In this document: piece by piece, positions 19,176-29,265 of the stretch
Layout of the letters: every line of letters starts with the position of its first letter
Numbering within the stretch: position 1 is the stretch's first letter
NCBI GenBank assembly: GCA_949987705.1
Contig: OX465286.1
Location: forward strand, 12,567,092-12,631,091
Direction: 5' to 3'
Origin: Thereva unica
Lineage: Eukaryota; Arthropoda; Insecta; Diptera; Therevidae
Length of the DNA stretch: 64,000 bases
Position numbers and translations under genes: made by a program
The notes under the pieces: generated by a model
Told to the model about the DNA's origin: nothing
What the model saw: only the letters and a program-made list of their open reading frames with translations
Databases searched by the model: none

Positions 19176-20051
19176 CAGCCCCGGGGCCAGCGTCAATCTG
19201 AATAACGATAGTTAAAAGTTGCTTGAGCCCATGGACACTTATGAGTCTTTCACATAAAAAAAAATAACTTGTACACAGACTAAAAACTCAGAACTGGCAA
19301 CGCATAGAGTTAAGTCGTTGAGTTGAAGTGCCATTTCAACTCGAGCACAACTCAACTCGACTCCGATCAGCACTCCCACTATAACTGAGAGGTCTTGTCT
19401 CCCCAGGCTCAGTAGTGAAGTGGTTCGCCTGAGATCATAAGAGGGCCCGGTCAATTTGTCCAAGGTGCATTTATTAAGATCCCTCTCGCTTTTTCGGTTT
19501 GTTGCATTGTGTGCTGTTTGCATCGGAGGAGTTTAAAGGTGGTCCAAGGCATACTAACTCTTTCCTTTTCTGGAAGGAGAGTAGCGGTCGTGCTTTTCCT
19601 AGCCAGTGCGTCAGCTTTACAATTTCCCTCTATATTTCGGTGACCGGGCACCCATACGAGGAGGTTCCTGAACTGTTGAGCCATCTCGTTAAGAGGTAGT
19701 TCTAGAACTGTTCGTGCAAGAGCGCAGGGCTTTCAGAGCCGCCTGGCTATCTGAGAAGATGTAGACAGTCCGATTCCTATCGCCTTGCTGGTTGATTAGT
19801 CGAACAACTTCTTGTATGGCTAGAACCTCCGCTTGGTATACAGTGCAGTGATCGGGTAGTCGGAAAGAGACTTCAATCCCAAGCTCTGGGGAAAATACTC
19901 CTCCTCCCACCCGACCCTCGAGCTTAGATCCATCTGTAAATAAGTTTATATCACCCTGACATCCTTGTGATGGTCTATTTCTCCATTCAAGACGTGAAGG
20001 GATGTGTACGCCGTAGCTCCTCGTGAAGGTAATCTTGGGTATGCAGAAGTC

Positions 20052-21128
20052 AGATTCTAGATCGCATCAAAGGGACTAGGGAGCTCATGATGCCCATGGA
20101 AGGGATCACAAAAATGAGGGTGACCGAAAGGTATCATAAAACCCTCATAGGGAACGGAACGCTCCCGGGAGGGAGGCCGGAAGACATATATATCTTCACG
20201 GATGGATCCATGATTGACGGCAGAGCAGGTGCGGGAGTCTTCTCAGAGGACTTAAATCTGACCTGCTCTCTGGCTTTGGGGAATTACACCTCAGTCTACC
20301 AGGCGGAAATGCTTGCTCTGCTGCACGCGCTGGATCATATAAATGATGGTCAGGTGCAGGGAAGAGGTATCCTTATAGCACTGGACAATCAGGCTGTGAT
20401 TAAGCGCATGAATCAGACAGAGATTAATGCGTCTCTGGCGTTGGAATGTGTCCAAAAACTGAACAGGTGTGCGAAACAAAACAACGTGACGCTAGCTTGG
20501 GTTAGAGGACATACAGGCATCGATGGGAACGAAAAGGCTGACAACCTGGCAAAACAGGGGTCAACCTCGGAATTCTGGGGACCGGAGCCATACTCTGCCA
20601 TTGGCAGAGGGTTGGTAAGGAACTGCATCGAGAAATGGGTCGCTGAGGAACACCGGAGACGGTGGGACGCTATGACCACGTGTAGGCAGGCTAAGATGGT
20701 GCTTACGTTGCCGATTACCGCAGCCAGAAGAAGGATCCTGCATATGCAAAGGAGAACCCTCAGATGGTTGGTGGCACTGATTACAGGACACGGATGTTTC
20801 AGGTATCACCTAAAAAGAATGGGAATTCTGGAGGATGACATCTGTCGGATGTGCCTGGAGGAACCTGAGACGGCCACACACATAGTGTGTCACTGTCCGG
20901 CGGTGGCGAGAAAAAGGGCTGCCATAACTGGACTCCATTGGATGGGGACATGAGGCAGACTCCCTTCAATCAGCTGCTTGCGATAACTAGGGGAGTCGAA
21001 GCAAGGGAGCAATGGGACAACCCACTGCAACCCCAATAAGATGACTCTAGGCAGAGGGACGAAAGGGGACCCGCAAATAGTGGTCTGATTCGGTATCCCT
21101 CGAAAATCTATATATATATATATATATA
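20052..21128 (+). mobile_element. LOA-like LINE 3' insertion, (TA)n tail, 12-bp TSD
   Basis: Flanked by TATGCAGAAGTC at 20040-20051 and 21129-21140. It is 5'-truncated at the RT/RNase H junction and ends in a (TA)n run (21109-21131). It sits in opposite orientation inside the older LOA remnant. Confidence 0.8.
20087..20953 (+). CDS. RNase H and C-terminal zinc domain of LOA-like LINE
   Basis: 288 residues, uninterrupted. RNase H motifs in order: IYIFTDGSMIDGRAGAGVFS (Asp), VYQAEMLALLHALD (Glu), ILIALDNQAVIKRM (Asp), VTLAWVRGHTGIDGNEKADN (Asp). Then LITGHGCFRYHLKRMGI and CRMCLEEPETATHIVCHCPA, the cysteine-rich C-terminus of this LINE group. The RT is absent through 5' truncation. The frame is better preserved than in surrounding LOA copies, so the insertion is younger. 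Confidence 0.85.
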   Translation: MMPMEGITKMRVTERYHKTLIGNGTLPGGRPEDIYIFTDGSMIDGRAGAGVFSEDLNLTCSLALGNYTSVYQAEMLALLHALDHINDGQVQGRGILIALDNQAVIKRMNQTEINASLALECVQKLNRCAKQNNVTLAWVRGHTGIDGNEKADNLAKQGSTSEFWGPEPYSAIGRGLVRNCIEKWVAEEHRRRWDAMTTCRQAKMVLTLPITAARRRILHMQRRTLRWLVALITGHGCFRYHLKRMGILEDDICRMCLEEPETATHIVCHCPAVARKRAAITGLHWMGT

Positions 21129-21221
21129 TATGCAGAAGTCGGTTTTTGTGGGGATAGTAACAAAGCTCAGCACCTTCGTATGCCCTTCCCTGGATTTCGG
21201 TCCAAATACCAGATTCTTTTA

Positions 21222-21658
21222 TAGTCCAGTAAAATGGTGCAGAAAAAAGGCCCAACTCTGCATTTTCTGAAAACAGCAATTTTTTTTTCATTGTGTAGGG
21301 GGGTTGGTTGGGAGTATAAAACCGAGTTTTCGGGATCCGGACACGTGACGTTCGGCCGCCATCTTGTTTTTAGTGTAAAAAATGGTTTGTCTTATATCTC
21401 GGAAACCGTGAGACCTACAGAATTTTTGTAAATACATTTTTTTTTTAGATAATCAAATTATCTACAACTTTTGCAAATAATGTTTTTTCGTAATATTAAT
21501 AATAAAAAAGATATGGATGAAAAATGACAAAAATTTTGGGGGTGACGAACTTTAAAGCGCTATAACTCTTTTATTATTGATTTTACATAAAAATTGCCTT
21601 AGAGCTTTTTTGTAGAGCTTTTTATTACGAATAATTTGATGTGGTCATTTATTGAATT
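21222..21658 (+). repeat. Left TIR of the 5.8-kb DNA transposon
   Basis: Starts TAGTCCAGT. It includes GGGGGGTTGGTTGGGAGTAT and GACGAACTTTAAAGCGCTAT. Matched in reverse complement by 26580-27005. Confidence 0.85.
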
Positions 21659-22159
21659 TGGGTTGTTCTTATTGATTTTAATGCAGTGCCAAACGAAGGT
21701 ACGTCCAAGGTAAATGTATTTTTTTATACAATTTTTTTGACGGTATTTTATGGCATTTTTCTGCATACCGTGTTGGAGTAAAAGGTTTTACTCATTTTTA
21801 AAATATGAAAATTGAATGAATTGGTCATTTTAGTTGTAAGTAATAAATGACTAATTTTGAAAAAAAAAAACTGTATCGTAGGTCGCCCATTCATTATTTT
21901 ATTCAGTTTGTCGAAGTCTTTCGAAGAGATTACAACTTCAAGGAGTTTTGCGATTGTGAAAATTTTGTTTTGGGTTTTCCCGTTGTTTTGGTGTTTTGAT
22001 TTTTATGTTATATTTTGTTTCAAGAAAAAGTAGATTGCTACTACTTTTTGTGAATGTAAATATTTGTTACTTTATTTTTATTTTGTTTTCTTTCCTTGTT
22101 TTTGTTTGGTTTTCTTTTTTTTTATTGCATAGACTACTACTAGTTTTTGTTATTGTGAG

Positions 22160-22558
22160 AATGAGTGAGTATTTCATTTGTAGAAAATCCCTTGTTTTGC
22201 TCACCGCTCTAGGCCGCGATCATCCGAATGTTTTTTTCTTAAAACCCGCAAAAGGGCGTTCACCGCAAAGAAGGTATTCCCAATCAAGTCTTCGACATGG
22301 AGATATAATAGCTAAAAATATATTATTTATTCATGCCTTCTGTGGATGCGACACAACATCGGCAGCTTTCAGTCATGGAAAAATGAAATTTATTCACGCC
22401 CTTGAGAAAAACCCAGAGTTAGCTTCGGAAGTTGAGGTTTTTCAAAATGATAAAGCTGACCCCGCTGTACTGAGTATTATCGGAGAACGTTTCTTTATTG
22501 CCTTATATGGTGGTGAAAAGCATGAAACATCATTAAATATACTACGGTATAGGCGATT
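22160..22558 (+). pseudogene. Transposon ORF, first visible part (GCDTTS motif)
   Basis: The frame reads LVLLTALGRDHPNVFFLKPA and then FIHAFCGCDTTSAAFSHGKM-KFIHAL, followed by AVLSIIGERFFIALYGGEKH and ETSLNILRYRRF. The glycine-Cys-Asp cluster recalls the GCD.....GIG helix-turn-helix of FEN1/XPG enzymes. The RTE-like LINE enters at 22559 right after YRRF. The upstream 21996-22160 is AT-rich and low complexity, so the protein N-terminus is lost. Confidence 0.6.
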
Positions 22559-22817
22559 TGGGGGGCAAACGGCTAACAAAGACCTCGGAAAGTGGTGGTA
22601 CCCGATTTGCCACCTCTGCCAAAACCCGAGAAAAGTCACTGCAGACGAACACCTAGCAGACCTGTTAGCAAGTCCTAATCCCACCTCCCCGCGGTGCCCC
22701 CCGGGAGACGGGCGAATGGCGAGCTCTCTGCGCCACAAAACAGAGCTTTAAGTCGGTTGATCTGAGGGTTAGCAACCCGCTCCCGTAAAAAACACCATTG
22801 CTACGAATCGGCAAACA

Positions 22818-24572
22818 ATGCCTCGGAACCGGATGGACAACACGACGACGACCTTTGCTTTTCGAACAAGGACACGAATCGGATCATGGAATGTGAGAAC
22901 ACTGCTGGCTGAGGGACGGCTGGATGAAGTCCGCAACGAGATGAATCGATATAAAATCAAGATCATGGGACTTAGCGAGACCAGATGGCCCGATGCGGGG
23001 GAACATATCTGCCCAAATGGTGAGTCGTTTTTGTATTCTGGGAGAAACGAAACTGAAAGCCGTAGGACTGGCGTTGGTGTAATACTCACCAAAGAAGCCA
23101 GGTCCAGCCTCATTAGCTGGTCACCAGTTTCTGAGAGGATTATTATCGTGCGCCTGCGTACCAGACTAAGAAGTACTACGGTAGTCCAATGCTATGCTCC
23201 AACTGAAGACGCTGAAGATGACATCAAAGACGAGTTCTATTTGCGGCTGAATGAGGTTTTTCGCTCTATTCCAAGGGGAGACATCATTGTATTAATGGGT
23301 GACTTAAACGAACAGATCGGCCGTGACAACACCGGCCTTGAACAAACAATTGGAAATCAAGGTCTAAGCCAAGTTACCAATAACAGTGGTGAGCTTTTCG
23401 TTGACTTCTGTAGCTCCCACCAACTCATGGTAGGTGGAACTTACTTTTGTCACAAGAAGATACACAAAGAGACCTGGGTATCGCCCGATGGTAGAACGAG
23501 AAATCAGATAGATCATGTGGCCGTAAGCCGCAGATGGAGAACTATCCTTGAGGTTGTCAGGAGTTTCAGGGGAGCAGACACTGGAAGCGACCACCATTTG
23601 GTAGTAGCAACTATTCGCCTTAAAATCGCCGCAATCAGAAACGTACAACGCGATGCTATAAACCGTAGACGGTTCAACGTCGACCTTCTGCGGGAGAGCG
23701 GTAAAAAGCGGGAATTTGCTGGAAACCTACAACAAATATTAAACCAGCACAACGTTTCTGACGACACAAATATTGAAGAGCTGTGGAGTAGGACAAAGGG
23801 CGCAATATTAACGGCTGCGGAAATGAGCATCGGTTATGTCCCAAGAAACCAGCAACACTGGATCTCGGACACAACCTGGCAAAAAATAGAACGCAGAAGG
23901 GCCCTAAAAAATAACGTAAACTCTACAAGCGACCCCGAAAGACGTTACCAACTGGAACGGGAGTACTCCCAATTACACCGGGAGGTAAAGAGAAGTGTCC
24001 GGCGTGATAAAAGGCAGCAGATAAACGAGCTCGCAGAAAAAGCGGAAAACGCGGCAAACACAGGCAACAGTAAGGTGCTGTACCAAATTACTAAACAGCT
24101 CTCGGGAAAGCACTCTAATAAAAAGCATGCCGTTAAGAGTGCGGATGGAAGGCTGCTGTGCAGCGACGAGGAGCAGCTCCAAAGATGGAGAGATTACTTC
24201 TTCGCCGCCCTGAATGGTTCATTTACACAGGAACCTCAGGAAACCAGCAACAATGCACAACCTATAAGAATCACCACCCGAGCCCCATCCAAGACGGAAA
24301 TAGTAACCGCAATTCATGCGATGGCCAATGGTAAAGCAGCTGGGAAAGATGGCATCCCGCCAGAATTGTTGAAAGCCGATTCAAGCCTCAGCAGATGCGG
24401 TTCAGCCAATCCTGGAAATAGCATGGAACACCTGTACCTTTCCGGAGGATTGGACGGAAGGTATCATAGTCAAAATACCAAAAAAGGAGGACCTAACAAT
24501 ATGCGACAACTGGAGAGGCATCTGTTTACTATCTACAGTGGCCAAAATTTTGTCCCATATATTACTATCTAG
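22818..24572 (+). CDS. RTE-like LINE: apurinic endonuclease and RT N-terminus
   Basis: Endonuclease motifs in order: RIGSWNVRTLLAEGRLDEVR (Asn), GLSETRWPDAG (Glu), VLMGDLNEQIGRDN (Asp, Asn), RNQIDHVAVSRRW and ADTGSDHHLVVA (Asp, His). The linker is basic. The RT begins NGKAAGKDGIPPELLKADSS. A one-base frameshift near 24391-24395 shifts the rest to the frame reading ADAVQPILEIAWNTCTFPED, which runs into the next ORF. The last 50 codons of this frame are therefore spurious. Confidence 0.85.
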   Translation: MPRNRMDNTTTTFAFRTRTRIGSWNVRTLLAEGRLDEVRNEMNRYKIKIMGLSETRWPDAGEHICPNGESFLYSGRNETESRRTGVGVILTKEARSSLISWSPVSERIIIVRLRTRLRSTTVVQCYAPTEDAEDDIKDEFYLRLNEVFRSIPRGDIIVLMGDLNEQIGRDNTGLEQTIGNQGLSQVTNNSGELFVDFCSSHQLMVGGTYFCHKKIHKETWVSPDGRTRNQIDHVAVSRRWRTILEVVRSFRGADTGSDHHLVVATIRLKIAAIRNVQRDAINRRRFNVDLLRESGKKREFAGNLQQILNQHNVSDDTNIEELWSRTKGAILTAAEMSIGYVPRNQQHWISDTTWQKIERRRALKNNVNSTSDPERRYQLEREYSQLHREVKRSVRRDKRQQINELAEKAENAANTGNSKVLYQITKQLSGKHSNKKHAVKSADGRLLCSDEEQLQRWRDYFFAALNGSFTQEPQETSNNAQPIRITTRAPSKTEIVTAIHAMANGKAAGKDGIPPELLKADSSLSRCGSANPGNSMEHLYLSGGLDGRYHSQNTKKGGPNNMRQLERHLFTIYSGQNFVPYITI

Positions 24573-25791
24573 GATAAGTGAGGCAGTAGACCGAACGCTT
24601 AGGAGGCAGCAGGCCGGATTCAGGAAGGCCCGCTCATGTATTGATCATATCAACACCTTACGAATAATAGTGGAGCAGTCTACTGAATTCCGATCCCCCC
24701 TTTACCTTGCTTTCGTAGACTATGAGAAAGCGGTCGACTCGGTTAATAGGAGCTTCATTTGGCAGGCACTACGGCGACGTGGACTGCCTGATAAAATAAT
24801 AGAATTGATAAAAGCCCTATATAACAATTCCAAATGCAGAGTTCTCCATAATGGAAAATTATCCGACAGCTTCGAGGTGAGCTCAGGAGTACGACAAGGG
24901 TGCCTACACTCGCCTTTACTATTTCTTATAGTAATAAATGACATCCTTGTCGGCGCTCTAGATAGTAGAACAGGCGGCATACAATGGGGTTTGTTAGACC
25001 GCCTTAAGGATCTCGACTACGCAGATGATATCTGTTTGCTGGCCCACAGACACCAGGACCTCAAAAACATGATTAACAATTTGGCAACAGAAAGTAGTCC
25101 AGCAGGCTTAAGGCTAAATCCAACTAAAACTAAAGAAATGCGGATAAATGCAAACACCATTGAACGGACTGCGCTGAATAACCGTGACGTGGAACTGGTC
25201 GATAAATTCTGCTACCTCGGTAGTATTATTACCGAAAATGGCGGTGCAGAAGAAGATGTCAGTTCCAGAATAAATAAAGCACGAGGCGCATATGCATGCC
25301 TGTTCCGCATATGGAGATCAACGGAGATCTCAACTAACACCAAATTGCGGCTGTTCAACTCCAACGTGAAGGCAGTACTTTTGTACGGTTGCGAAACATG
25401 GAAAGTCACCCAATTCATCACAGGGCACCTACAAGTCTTCGTCAACAGATGCCTGCGTCGTATCCTAAAAATCCGCTGGCAGGATAGAATTTCAAACGAA
25501 GAGCTATGGCGCCGTGCCGGCCAAGAAAGGATAGACGACCAAATCAGACGAAGGAAATGGAATTGGGTTGGACACACCTTGCGACGCGAAAACGAAAATC
25601 TAGCCAAGCAGGCCCTCGACTGGAATCCGCAAGGATCCCGTCGAGTCGGAAGACCTAGGACAACATGGAGGAGAACCCTACTAGCAGAAGCCGCAACAAC
25701 TGGGAGATCCTGGTCGGAGCTGAGAGCTGTCGCGCAAAACAGAGTCCGCTGGAGGGCAACTGTTTCCGCCCTATGTCCCATGAGGGATTAA
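24538..25791 (+). CDS. RTE-like LINE: RT palm, thumb and C-terminus
   Basis: 417 residues, and the true frame starts upstream at the frameshift near 24395. Motifs: LAFVDYEKAVDSVNRSF (RT motif A), SSGVRQGCLHSPLLFLIVIN (motif B), LDYADDICLLAHR (catalytic YADD), VDKFCYLGSIITENGG, then a C-terminal region with LLYGCETWKV and RVGRPRTTWRR, usual in RTE-type proteins. Apart from the single frameshift the whole protein could be made. Confidence 0.85.
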   Translation: MAKILSHILLSRISEAVDRTLRRQQAGFRKARSCIDHINTLRIIVEQSTEFRSPLYLAFVDYEKAVDSVNRSFIWQALRRRGLPDKIIELIKALYNNSKCRVLHNGKLSDSFEVSSGVRQGCLHSPLLFLIVINDILVGALDSRTGGIQWGLLDRLKDLDYADDICLLAHRHQDLKNMINNLATESSPAGLRLNPTKTKEMRINANTIERTALNNRDVELVDKFCYLGSIITENGGAEEDVSSRINKARGAYACLFRIWRSTEISTNTKLRLFNSNVKAVLLYGCETWKVTQFITGHLQVFVNRCLRRILKIRWQDRISNEELWRRAGQERIDDQIRRRKWNWVGHTLRRENENLAKQALDWNPQGSRRVGRPRTTWRRTLLAEAATTGRSWSELRAVAQNRVRWRATVSALCPMRD

Positions 25792-25817
25792 AGGAGCACA
25801 ATGATGATGAAATGATG

Positions 25818-26355
25818 ATAGGCGATTCACAAAATGTGTAGTTAAAAGCAAATTTAATCTCTCTACCCTCCCTCCTACACAAGATGCAACTCGTATGCAT
25901 ATGTATATTTAGAGTATGTATATCACCAAGTACAAACGTGGTTAGGACGATATAAAGATCCCGAATGCTGGGGCTGGAGAAAAATGTCGCGAATGTTTGT
26001 ACCAATTAAATGGACGATGGCGCCGGCGCCTCCGGATCTGTTAAAACTAATTTTTTGCAGGTGCAAAACCAAGTGTGGTGCAGCCTGCGGGTGCCGGAAG
26101 AGTGGCTTAAAATGTTCTGCGATTTGTCAAAATTGCAATGGTGAAACATGTGAGAACGTGGTAGAAGTCTCAAAGTTATTAGACGAGGATGAATTCAACT
26201 ATGAATGCCCATCAATGTTGCCCCAAGAAGTCGACAACAGTTTTCTCGACGAGGGCACTGAAACTCCCACGGATGATAACTGTGTAATTATTATAGAAGA
26301 TGAGAACGCTTCAATAAATGACCCACAATCTGGCCCTTCAAAAACAAAGAAATAA
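25818..26355 (+). pseudogene. Transposon ORF, second part (Cys-rich tail)
   Basis: After the RTE insertion the frame resumes RFTKCVVKSKFNLSTLPPTQ. Following a frameshift near 25910 it reads VYHQVQTWLGRYKDPECWGW. From 25984 a 123-residue stretch has APPDLLKLIFCRCKTKCGAA, CGCRKSGLKC, then SAICQNCNGETC: nine cysteines in CxC-like spacing. An acidic tail ends at 26355. It belongs with the part ending at 22558. Confidence 0.65.
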
Positions 26356-26579
26356 TAATGTTACCAATGTTAAGTGGATTAGGCCTACAGGGGAACCACA
26401 TTAAAAAAAACGCGCCGACAACTCTACCTCGCGGGTGGTGTGGAAATGAGTTCAATTTAAAATAATTCGATAAGATATCCTACAATAATATTAAGTATTA
26501 TATTACGAAATAGAAGCATATGCAGAACTTTTGTTATAACTACTCCGTTTGCATTGATACAAAATCAATAATAACAACA

Positions 26580-27005
26580 ATAATTTAATAAATGACCACA
26601 TCAAATTATTCGTAATAAAATGCTCTACAAAAAAGCTCTAAGGCATTTTTTATGTGGAATAAATAATAAAAAAGTTATAGCGCTTTAAAGTTCGTCACCC
26701 CCAAAATTTTTGTCATTTTTCATCCATATCTTTTTTTTATTAGTATTACGGCAAAACATTATTAGCCAAAGTTGTAGATAATTTGATTATCTAAAAAAAT
26801 TGTATTTACAAAAATTCTGTACGTCTCACGGTTTCTGATATTTAAGACAAACCATTTTACATCACTAAAAACAAGATGCCGGCCGAACGTCACGCCTCCG
26901 GATCCAGAAAACTCGGTTTTATACTCCCAACCAACCCCCCTAGACAATGAAAAAAAAATGCTGTTTTCAGAAAATGCAGAGTGAAAGTACCATTTGACTG
27001 GACTA
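26580..27005 (-). repeat. Right TIR of the 5.8-kb DNA transposon
   Basis: Reverse complement of 21222-21658 with an 8-10 bp gap close to the tip. Ends ACTGGACTA before the TTA duplication. Confidence 0.85.
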
Positions 27006-27502
27006 TTATCCTAGGGGCTGCGATTGTTACATCTGTAGGGCATCTTTAGGTGTGGAGCGAAGTGCTTCTGTTATGTTTAGCACGTTGGACTTGCGTAAGG
27101 TCGGCCACCATACTAAGACCCCGTAAGGAGTATTGGGCGGACAATCGCTGTGTGGATCCATCGCACTATGTTAGGGGAAAAGTCCCACTTCTTCCCAATA
27201 GATTTTTGCAAGCGAAAACCGCTATGTTCGTTCGTTCGTTCCTAATGCGTTCTTCTTCTGTGTTTTCATTCCAGAGGAGTTTCTTGTCCAGAACTACTCC
27301 CAGATGTTTGGCACTGTTTCTAAATTTGAGCCTAACATTGTTAAGCCGGTGGAGTTTTATAGGAGGGATTTTATACCTCTTTGTGAAGAGGACCAGTTCC
27401 GTTTTACTGGCTGAGTCCGCGTGTGGCAGTCAAGTTCGAAAGGGTTTGTAACGCCGCCTCCATAACATTTTTGAAGTGAAACTTCCTTGCTCTCGTTCTG
27501 AG

Positions 27503-28075
27503 GATTTTGAATTAATTCGCTCAAGTACGAGTGAATTCAGAAAACTGAAACGCAAACAAGGACAGGTGTACGAAACGGAAGTTGCCTTCTCACTCATTTA
27601 CATAATCGGAAATTTAGTGATGACACACACCGCACCAGCAGGATAATATCTACAATTTATTTAAATTGGTCATAGATGGCTCAGGCATCGGTAAAGTAAA
27701 ATGGGGAGTCGGTTATTAAAAAAATGAGATTGTGTATTAATTATTAAATATAAAATTTTTGTAAAAGCAGCGAAATATTTTTGATTTTTGAATTGATTCG
27801 AGCCAGTACGAGTGAATTCAGAAAACTGAAACGAAAACAAAGACAGTTGTACGAAACGGAAGTTGCCTTCTCACTCATTTACATTACATTACATTAAGTG
27901 ATGCCATATAAACAAATTCTACCAAACCAGCAGGAAAATATTTACAATTTATTTAAATTTGTACATAGATGGCGCAGGCATCGGTAAAGTAAATCTGAGG
28001 AGTCGGTTATTTAAATAATTAAGATTGTGTATGAACTATTAAAGATAAAGTTTTAGTAAAGCCAGTTAAATGTTT
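27503..28075. repeat. Tandem duplication, 281-bp period, two copies
   Basis: 27509-27789 and 27790-28075 align along their length (shared words GAATTCAGAAAACTGAAACG, GTTGCCTTCTCACTCATTTA, GGCATCGGTAAAGTAAA, GAGTCGGTTAT). Divergence is moderate with small indels. No ORF. Confidence 0.8.
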
Positions 28076-28960
28076 TTAATTTTTGTCAATTAATACTAAA
28101 AGTGTTTTTGGTAATATATATTTGAGTACATATGTAATAACTTGAGTATTGTCATCTCGTGGGCTCACAATTACATTAGGGAATAATAATTTCGAGCTGT
28201 CATATCGACAGCTAGTTAGCTACAAAGTGTTACAATTAAAGTGTGACATTAGAGATCATTTTTGAAAAATATTTTTAAAGTAAATTTTGAATATCACATT
28301 TAACTTGTAATTGAAGGTGATCCGCTGTCACATTTAGTGGTTTTCTTTGGCTTACAAACAGGATTGTTTTCTATTTAGACAAGTGATATTTGCTCACAGT
28401 GATAATGGATCGCAAAATTCCTTACATCTATGTATTATCTCCGGTTATCATATGATAAATTTTGAATTGTATTAAAACAATGTACGAGTATATTGCCAGA
28501 ATTGAGATTATGGCCGTGTTCCATAATAACAACCAGCATACTAACCACTGAAAAAGGGTAAATTTAAGTTGTTACGCTGCGAATAACAGCAGTGTACATG
28601 AAAGTGTTACAACTTGAAACTAGCTGAAGTTCCATTGGGCGATACGCATAAAACTTCAGCCAGAAATTCAAGCTTTAGCTACTTAAAAATATATGGCTTT
28701 TTGCTTTTTATACACTGTACTGCACTGTACTGTACTATTCATTATATTATGATCTATCAATTGAGTTAAAATATTATGGTTTCATTCATATTTTAGATTA
28801 TAATGCAAGACACGAGCAAATGAAGAAAAAAAATACAATAATGAAGAACATACAGACATAAGTATGTACGCGATGTTTCGCTTCTGCCTTGTGTTCTTTA
28901 ATACACAATTATATTTTTTTTTTTTCAGTTATTATTTATTTATTATTATTATTATTATAA
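28076..28960. other. Unassigned AT-rich DNA
   Basis: I see no coding or repeat structure. It ends in (TTA)n at about 28930-28962, next to the 3' end of the CR1-group LINE. Confidence 0.4.
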
Positions 28961-29265
28961 GTACAAGTACATTATTTTGTATCATTATAAATAATATTTA
29001 CAAAATCCCCACTCAGTCAGCGAAGCTGGTATGAGAGTTGGGGAGCGCTTATTAACTAGTTCAAAATCATTTTTAAAAGCTTAGAAGTTCTATTTGAAAA
29101 GTGTGAAAAAGTGAAAGAGAAATAAATAAAAATGAATAAATAATATAGATAGATAAAAATAAATAATTAAGAAAATTGATGTATAAAAAATTAATAGATA
29201 AAGATTAAAATAAGAATTAAAAAGAATAAATGCAAAAAAAAAATTAAAGAAATTAAATTAAACAA

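Larger units (their letters stand above)
22559..25817 (+). mobile_element. RTE-like LINE, nearly full length, 10-bp TSD
   Basis: Flanked by ATAGGCGATT (22549-22558 and 25818-25827). The 3' tail AATGATGATGAAATGATGAT is a short tandem repeat typical of RTE-type elements rather than poly-A. It carries endonuclease and RT in one ORF with a single frameshift. Its insertion splits the transposon ORF. Confidence 0.85.
21222..27005 (+). mobile_element. DNA transposon with about 430-bp TIRs and XPG/FEN-like ORF remnant (Academ-like?)
   Basis: The ends are TAGTCCAG...CTGGACTA with a 3-bp duplication TTA (21219-21221, 27006-27008). The left TIR 21222-21658 and right TIR 26580-27005 are reverse complements with small gaps. 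The body without the RTE insertion is about 2.5 kb. The broken ORF has FIHAFCGCDTTSAAFSHGKM, resembling the helix-turn-helix of FEN/XPG nucleases, and a cysteine-rich tail. I assign it tentatively to an Academ-type group because of the nuclease-like motif, long TIRs and short TSD. This rests on memory and needs comparison. The N-terminal nuclease half is missing, so it is a deletion derivative. Confidence 0.75.
19240..27450 (-). mobile_element. LOA-like LINE remnant, interrupted twice
   Basis: Minus-strand order: 27440-27010 holds the end of RT (KHLGVVLDKKLLWN, then a WWP...LNITEALRSTPKDAL-type stretch through frameshifts). After the 5.8-kb DNA transposon it resumes at 21218 (IKESGIWTEIQGRAYEG). 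After a second LOA insertion it resumes at 20039, with RNase H (GGGVFSPELGIEVSFRLP, YIFSDSQAALKAL, LLVWVPGHRNIEGNCKADAL) down to about 19450. Removing the transposon and one TTA copy gives the in-frame join AAPRI-KESGIW. Confidence 0.75.

Noticed and set aside
21996..22160. Membrane-protein-like start of the transposon ORF
   Set aside because: Phe/Leu/Val-rich translation of T-rich DNA. The recognisable protein begins only near 22160.
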